Below, piece by piece: positions 41,859 through 45,381 of a stretch of 45,381 nucleotides of DNA. Under the pieces are notes generated by a model. The model worked only from the letters and a program-made list of their open reading frames with translations. It searched no databases and had not been told where the DNA came from. The translations under genes and the position numbers were made by a program. Source of the stretch: an uncultured Fidelibacterota bacterium (lineage in GTDB: Bacteria; Fidelibacterota; Marinisomatia; Marinisomatales; UBA1611); the NCBI GenBank assembly GCA_902559415.1, contig CACEHW010000001.1:1-45381 (forward strand). The letters are read 5' to 3'. Position 1 is the first letter of the stretch. Every line of letters begins with the position of its first letter.

Positions 41859-42611
41859 ATGAAAGAACTTTCAATTAAATTAAAAGTTTGGCGTCAAAAG
41901 AATTCAAAAGACAAAGGAAGATTTATTGATTATGATGTTCCTGGGCTTAACGAACATATGTCATTTTTAGAGATGTTAGATGTTTTAAATGAGCGTCTTA
42001 TATCACTGGGAGAAGAACCAATTGCCTTTGATCATGACTGTAGAGAAGGAATATGTGGGAGCTGCTCTATGGTTATAAATGGTAAGCCTCATGGACCACT
42101 AAAAGGCACAACCACGTGTCAGTTACATATGTATCATTTTAATGATGGTGACAGTATCGTTATCGAACCTTGGAGAGCAAAGCCATTCCCAGTAATTAAA
42201 GACCTAATTGTTGATAGAACCCCCTTTGATAGAATCATACAGTCTGGTGGATATATATCTGTTAATACAGGTAGTGCTCCCGATGGGAATGCTATCCCAA
42301 TTTCTCAAGAAGATGCACTGTATGCTTTTGATGCTGCTGCTTGTATTGGTTGCGGAGCATGTGTTGCTGCCTGCAAAAACGCATCTGCGAGTTTATTTGT
42401 ATCTGCTAAAGTTTCACAATTAGCGTCTTTGCCTCAAGGTCAACCAGAAAGGGATAAGAGAGTTGTCGCTATGGTAGATAAAATGGATGAAGAAGGATTT
42501 GGACATTGTACAAATACGGGTGCTTGTGAAGCCGAATGTCCAAAAGAGATTTCACAAGAATATATTAGAAAGATGAATTGGGAGTATCACAGAGCTAACA
42601 TAAAAGGGTAG
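41859..42611 (+). CDS. sdhB: Succinate dehydrogenase iron-sulfur subunit
   Basis: The 250-residue protein has a plant-type [2Fe-2S] motif '[11 protein letters not shown]' with a later Cys in 'TTCQLHM'. C-terminal [3Fe-4S]/[4Fe-4S] motifs are '[13 protein letters not shown]' and '[15 protein letters not shown]'. It carries electrons from the SdhA flavin to the cytochrome subunit. The ATG follows the sdhA TAA directly. The gene converges with tonB, leaving 10 bp and no visible hairpin. Confidence 0.96.
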   Translation: MKELSIKLKVWRQKNSKDKGRFIDYDVPGLNEHMSFLEMLDVLNERLISLGEEPIAFDHDCREGICGSCSMVINGKPHGPLKGTTTCQLHMYHFNDGDSIVIEPWRAKPFPVIKDLIVDRTPFDRIIQSGGYISVNTGSAPDGNAIPISQEDALYAFDAAACIGCGACVAACKNASASLFVSAKVSQLASLPQGQPERDKRVVAMVDKMDEEGFGHCTNTGACEAECPKEISQEYIRKMNWEYHRANIKG

Positions 42612-42621
42612 TAAGAGAATT

Positions 42622-43236
42622 TTATTTTAATTTAAAATTCACAGGAATTGAAATCCAGACGCCCACCGCTCTTTCTCTTTGTTTAGCAGGTCTAAATCTT
42701 GTTTTCCTTATAGCCTCCATTGCTGCTTCATCTAAACCAGTATTTGGTATTCCCTTTAAAATTATTGTTTCTTTTACTCTACCTTTTTGATCAATAAAAG
42801 CTTGGACTACTACAACCCCTTCAATGCCAGCTTCTTGAGCTATTTCAGGATAAACTGGCCTAATAGCACTAATTGGTTTAGGGGGGTCATCATAAGGAAT
42901 GAATTTTACTTTAGGGCCACTTGGAGCGGGCGGTGCATCCCATGCTTCAAAATCATCAAAATCTAGGTCATCTAATGTTACATCATCTGCAATATCTTCA
43001 TCATCAGTTGGGACTGGGATTGAAGGCCTTGCTGGCGGTGGTGTATTATCAATTTGTTGAGTTTGAGGGATATCTATATTTTCAATCACAATTTGATCTA
43101 CGCTGCCAAACTCAGACTCAGTAACGAATCTTGGAAATACTAAAAATATAAAAACAAGGCTAAATATACCACAAAGTCCGGCGATTCTGACAGTTATGGG
43201 ATACTTACCTTTTAATGGGTTTGTATTCAGCTTCAT
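42622..43236 (-). CDS. tonB: TonB-family energy transducer
   Basis: The 204-residue protein has one N-terminal TM helix ('AGLCGIFSLVFIFLVFP'), a Pro/Asp-rich periplasmic linker ('TPPPARPSIPVPTDDED') and a C-terminal TonB domain ('YPEIAQEAGIEGVVVVQAFI', 'RKTRFRPAKQRERAVGVWIS'). It couples the ExbBD proton channel to outer-membrane receptors. It overlaps the upstream exbD by 1 bp, completing an exbB-exbD-exbD-tonB operon. The linker is short compared with E. coli TonB. Confidence 0.92.
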   Translation of the reverse strand: MKLNTNPLKGKYPITVRIAGLCGIFSLVFIFLVFPRFVTESEFGSVDQIVIENIDIPQTQQIDNTPPPARPSIPVPTDDEDIADDVTLDDLDFDDFEAWDAPPAPSGPKVKFIPYDDPPKPISAIRPVYPEIAQEAGIEGVVVVQAFIDQKGRVKETIILKGIPNTGLDEAAMEAIRKTRFRPAKQRERAVGVWISIPVNFKLK

Positions 43237-43646
43237 TATCGAACTAATGTTTTAGTAGAATAATTAAGCTTAAGCGCGTCAGCTTCTCTAAGTTCTTCAT
43301 GAATAGAAGATATTAGTTCCATTTTTGCTTCTTCATCAGCTTTTAAAGAAACAACTAACTGTGGGTCTGAGACTCTTTTTTCATACATTATTTTAGCAAC
43401 ATCTTGAACTGCAAAAAGTCTATCATTAATAGATACTAGCCCTTCTTTCGAAATCCAAATGTGAGCGGTATGTCTTTTACCTTTTAATTTTTCAATTTTT
43501 TCTGCTTTTGGAATATTTACAGGTAGTCCGGAATATTCACGCAATACTGTTGTTACCATAAAGAATATTAAAAGCATAAAAATAATATCAGGCATTGATG
43601 ATGTTGGTATTTCACTTGATATTTTTGTTTTTCTTGAAAAGTTCAT
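43236..43646 (-). CDS. exbD: ExbD/TolR-family protein (second copy)
   Basis: The 136-residue protein has a TM helix with the proton-binding Asp20 in 'EIPTSSMPDIIFMLLIFFMV' and a periplasmic ExbD domain. It differs clearly from the 132-residue copy upstream, so this is an old duplication rather than an assembly repeat. It starts on the last base of that copy. Confidence 0.9.
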   Translation of the reverse strand: MNFSRKTKISSEIPTSSMPDIIFMLLIFFMVTTVLREYSGLPVNIPKAEKIEKLKGKRHTAHIWISKEGLVSINDRLFAVQDVAKIMYEKRVSDPQLVVSLKADEEAKMELISSIHEELREADALKLNYSTKTLVR

Positions 43647-44044
43647 TAGTTTGAATTCGCTATAGATATTTTTTTTGCATTAGCAATTTTGAGTTGATCA
43701 ATTACTCTTACATAATCGCTGTAAGCTGTTTTAGGGTGTGCCTTAACAGATACAATTAAAAGAGGGTTTTTGCTCAATCTTTTTTTAACAATTCTATTTA
43801 TTTGCTCTACTTCTGTTGGTTCTTCATCTAGAAGTACCTTCCCTTGAGAATTAATCAAGCAATTTAGAATATTCTTCTTTTTAATTTCTATTTCCACATC
43901 TCCCGCTGGAGGGAGAATTATTCCTAGGCCTTTATCAGTATCTATTGTTGTTGTTACAAGAAAGAATACCAATAATAAGAAGGCAATATCTGCCATAGAA
44001 CCTGTTGGGATCTCTCCACCTTTAAAACGACGATTGCTAATCAT
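43646..44044 (-). CDS. exbD: ExbD/TolR-family protein (first copy)
   Basis: The 132-residue protein has Asp19 within 'EIPTGSMADIAFLLLVFFLV', followed by the periplasmic domain ('GLGIILPPAGDVEIEIKKKN'). It lies 10 bp after exbB. Paired divergent ExbD genes are frequent in Bacteroidota-type TonB operons and may form hetero-dimers in the ExbB pore. Confidence 0.9.
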   Translation of the reverse strand: MISNRRFKGGEIPTGSMADIAFLLLVFFLVTTTIDTDKGLGIILPPAGDVEIEIKKKNILNCLINSQGKVLLDEEPTEVEQINRIVKKRLSKNPLLIVSVKAHPKTAYSDYVRVIDQLKIANAKKISIANSN

Positions 44045-44054
44045 TTATTAAAAA

Positions 44055-44660
44055 CTATTTTGAGTCTTGGAGATATTCAACAATCTTGATAGACTGTTCT
44101 TCCATATCTAAAATAAGTTTATCAATCATTGAAACAAAAAAGTTTTGTGAAACTTGCATAATCATTGCTACAATTAGTCCAAATGCAGTTGTTAAAAGAG
44201 CTTGGGAAATACCACCAGCAACAACTGCTGGAGATATATCATTTGCCATTTTAATATCTTCAAAAGCTTTAATCATACCAACAACTGTACCGGTAAAACC
44301 AAGCATTGGGGCAATGGTTATTACTGAATTGATCCAAATCATATTTTTTTCAAGGAAAGCCATTTCTAATCCACCTGCATTTTGCACTGCTTTTTCAATT
44401 TCTTCTTTTTGTTTCCCAATCTTTGAAAGCCCTGCTAAAAATATTGATGCAACCGGCCCTGGAGTACTTTCACAAAACTCGATTGCCTTATCCTTTCCTG
44501 AATCATCGTAAATAGTTTTCACATCATCAAAAAACTTATCTGTATCAGAACTTGAATTAACTAACGAGTATGCTCTCTCTCCTACAACAGCTAAACCAAA
44601 AAGTAAGGCTATAAGGATTGGCCACATAAAGCCACCACCTTGTACGAAAAAATCAACCAT
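44055..44660 (-). CDS. exbB: ExbB/TolQ-family proton channel
   Basis: The 201-residue protein has three TM helices: 'GFMWPILIALLFGLAVVGER', 'WINSVITIAPMLGFTGTVVG' and 'ISQALLTTAFGLIVAMIMQV'. The second contains the conserved pore signature. It is shorter than the MotA at 22637 and lacks its long cytoplasmic loop, which separates the two stator families in this window. It has a strong GGAGG ribosome site. Confidence 0.92.
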   Translation of the reverse strand: MVDFFVQGGGFMWPILIALLFGLAVVGERAYSLVNSSSDTDKFFDDVKTIYDDSGKDKAIEFCESTPGPVASIFLAGLSKIGKQKEEIEKAVQNAGGLEMAFLEKNMIWINSVITIAPMLGFTGTVVGMIKAFEDIKMANDISPAVVAGGISQALLTTAFGLIVAMIMQVSQNFFVSMIDKLILDMEEQSIKIVEYLQDSK

Positions 44661-44666
44661 TTAATA

Positions 44667-44671
44667 CCTCC
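44667..44671 (-). promoter_or_regulatory. Shine-Dalgarno GGAGG for exbB
   Basis: CCTCC on the plus strand reads GGAGG on the minus strand, 6 bp before the exbB ATG at 44660. Confidence 0.75.
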
Positions 44672-44738
44672 ATAATTATGAAATTATTTGTTTTGTAAAA
44701 ATTTAAATAAGCAATTTTATTTATAATCAGCTTATAAT

Positions 44739-45381
44739 TTAATTACGGTAACCCAAGAATGCATTAGCTTCATTAAAATATTTTATTGCTTCTGAAACCT
44801 GGTTATCAAGCGCAAGTCTAATGCTTGCAGATTCATCTTTCCCCCATATTGTTCCAGCAATTTCACTTTTTATTCTATTGTGAATAAATGATTCGTCCAA
44901 TTGCAAAGAATCAGAATTAAAGGAGATAGAATCACTTTCTAGATAATCAAGGAATTGAGAATACACAGCTTGGTTAACCTGCCAATCATTTTTAAATCTT
45001 ATAAAATTTTTAAATCCCAGATCATTTTGGGTTGCGTACGTTGAAGAAAAATTAAAGATAGGTCTTTCAGGGTTTCTTAAAAGTTTTTGAGTCTCTTTTG
45101 TTAATTTGTTTTTGTAAGGAATATATTTATCAGGAGTTATTCCTCCTCCGCCATAAACTGTTCGTCCTTGTCTGGTTTTATATTGAGGCCTCAGTTTTCT
45201 TAAACTATCTAGTACAGATTCTCTATCGTTTGCATAAAGCTCTTTATAGTAAGTTAGATCATCTCCTTCTTTAAATGGCCTCTGTATTAATCTTCCGCTT
45301 GGAGTGTAATACCTGGCCATTGTTATACGGATTGCTGACCCACCTTCTAATGGTAGTTGTCTTTGCACTAAGCCTTTCCCA
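44739..45381 (-). CDS. ctpA: Carboxyl-terminal processing protease, S41 family (5' partial)
   Basis: The frame is open to the right edge of the window. The GTG at 45368 in the ORF track is internal, because 'GKGLVQRQLPLEGGSAIRIT' continues across it. That segment is the conserved S41 region carrying the catalytic Lys; the catalytic Ser and the PDZ domain would lie outside the window. It continues with 'ARYYTPSGRLIQRPF' and 'YGGGGITPDKYIPY', and ends in a ~90-residue helical tail. It is a periplasmic tail-specific protease. It lies 78 bp upstream of exbB on the same strand. Confidence 0.9.
   Translation of the reverse strand, partial: GKGLVQRQLPLEGGSAIRITMARYYTPSGRLIQRPFKEGDDLTYYKELYANDRESVLDSLRKLRPQYKTRQGRTVYGGGGITPDKYIPYKNKLTKETQKLLRNPERPIFNFSSTYATQNDLGFKNFIRFKNDWQVNQAVYSQFLDYLESDSISFNSDSLQLDESFIHNRIKSEIAGTIWGKDESASIRLALDNQVSEAIKYFNEANAFLGYRN

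Noticed and set aside
44086-44511. 141-aa ORF antisense to exbB
   Set aside because: Shadow of the exbB coding sequence. It has no ribosome site and no recognisable domain. The same applies to other antisense ORFs such as 8729-9073 and 27986-28324.

Overview
The window looks like a strongly AT-rich marine bacterium of the Fibrobacterota-Chlorobiota-Bacteroidota (FCB) superphylum, most probably Candidatus Marinimicrobia (SAR406) or a close relative. The reasons are several secreted proteins ending in type IX secretion (T9SS)-type sorting domains with a 'PNPFN'/'VPNPYV' signature, a PorV/PorQ-family barrel, GC[TM]D...DDG.C repeats, and a Fibrobacter-like lichenase. Unlike typical Bacteroidota, there are clear Shine-Dalgarno sites (GAGGAG, GGAGG) and near-consensus sigma70 promoters (TTGACA...TAAAAT). 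The taxonomic call is inference.

Layout. (1) 3-13151: a T9SS-linked beta-glucan degradation region. It holds a CTD protein, a PorV-like barrel, a SurA-like lipoprotein, a GH16 laminarinase-like lipoprotein, a circularly permuted GH16 lichenase-like enzyme, a GH5-CBM6-CTD protein, a GH3 exo-glucosidase lipoprotein and a large CotH/lamin-tail CTD protein. No SusC/SusD pair is present. (2) 13155-19050: housekeeping and envelope genes (MltB-type lytic transglycosylase, M28-PDZ peptidase, ApaG, methyltransferase, aldo/keto reductase, Smr protein, TPR lipoprotein). (3) 19105-27213: one apparent operon between a near-perfect promoter and a strong terminator. It encodes three secreted or outer-membrane proteins, then MotA, MotB, a highly modified FliF-like protein and a FliG homologue. 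(4) 27217-36147: minus-strand genes for pyruvate phosphate dikinase, a SPOR lipoprotein and three repeat-rich surface proteins (MORN-type, an 18/23-residue repeat protein, YD-like). (5) 36418-42611: a PEGA-domain membrane protein, glutamate-cysteine ligase and succinate dehydrogenase sdhCAB. (6) 42622-45381, minus strand: TonB, ExbD, ExbD, ExbB and the 3' part of a CtpA-type protease.

The most interesting system is region 3. It has a proton-channel stator (MotA plus MotB with the TM aspartate and an OmpA-type peptidoglycan-binding domain), a full-length FliG with a degenerate FliM-binding EHPQ motif, and a FliF-like ring protein that appears to lack RBM1/RBM2. That protein keeps an RBM3-like domain, carries a roughly 200-residue periplasmic coiled coil and has a FliG-binding-like C-terminal tail. 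No rod, hook, filament, FliM/FliN or export gene is present in the window. My reading is a stripped-down rotary motor used for something other than a flagellum, perhaps surface motility or energisation of an outer-membrane machine through the co-transcribed TPR/coiled-coil/barrel proteins.
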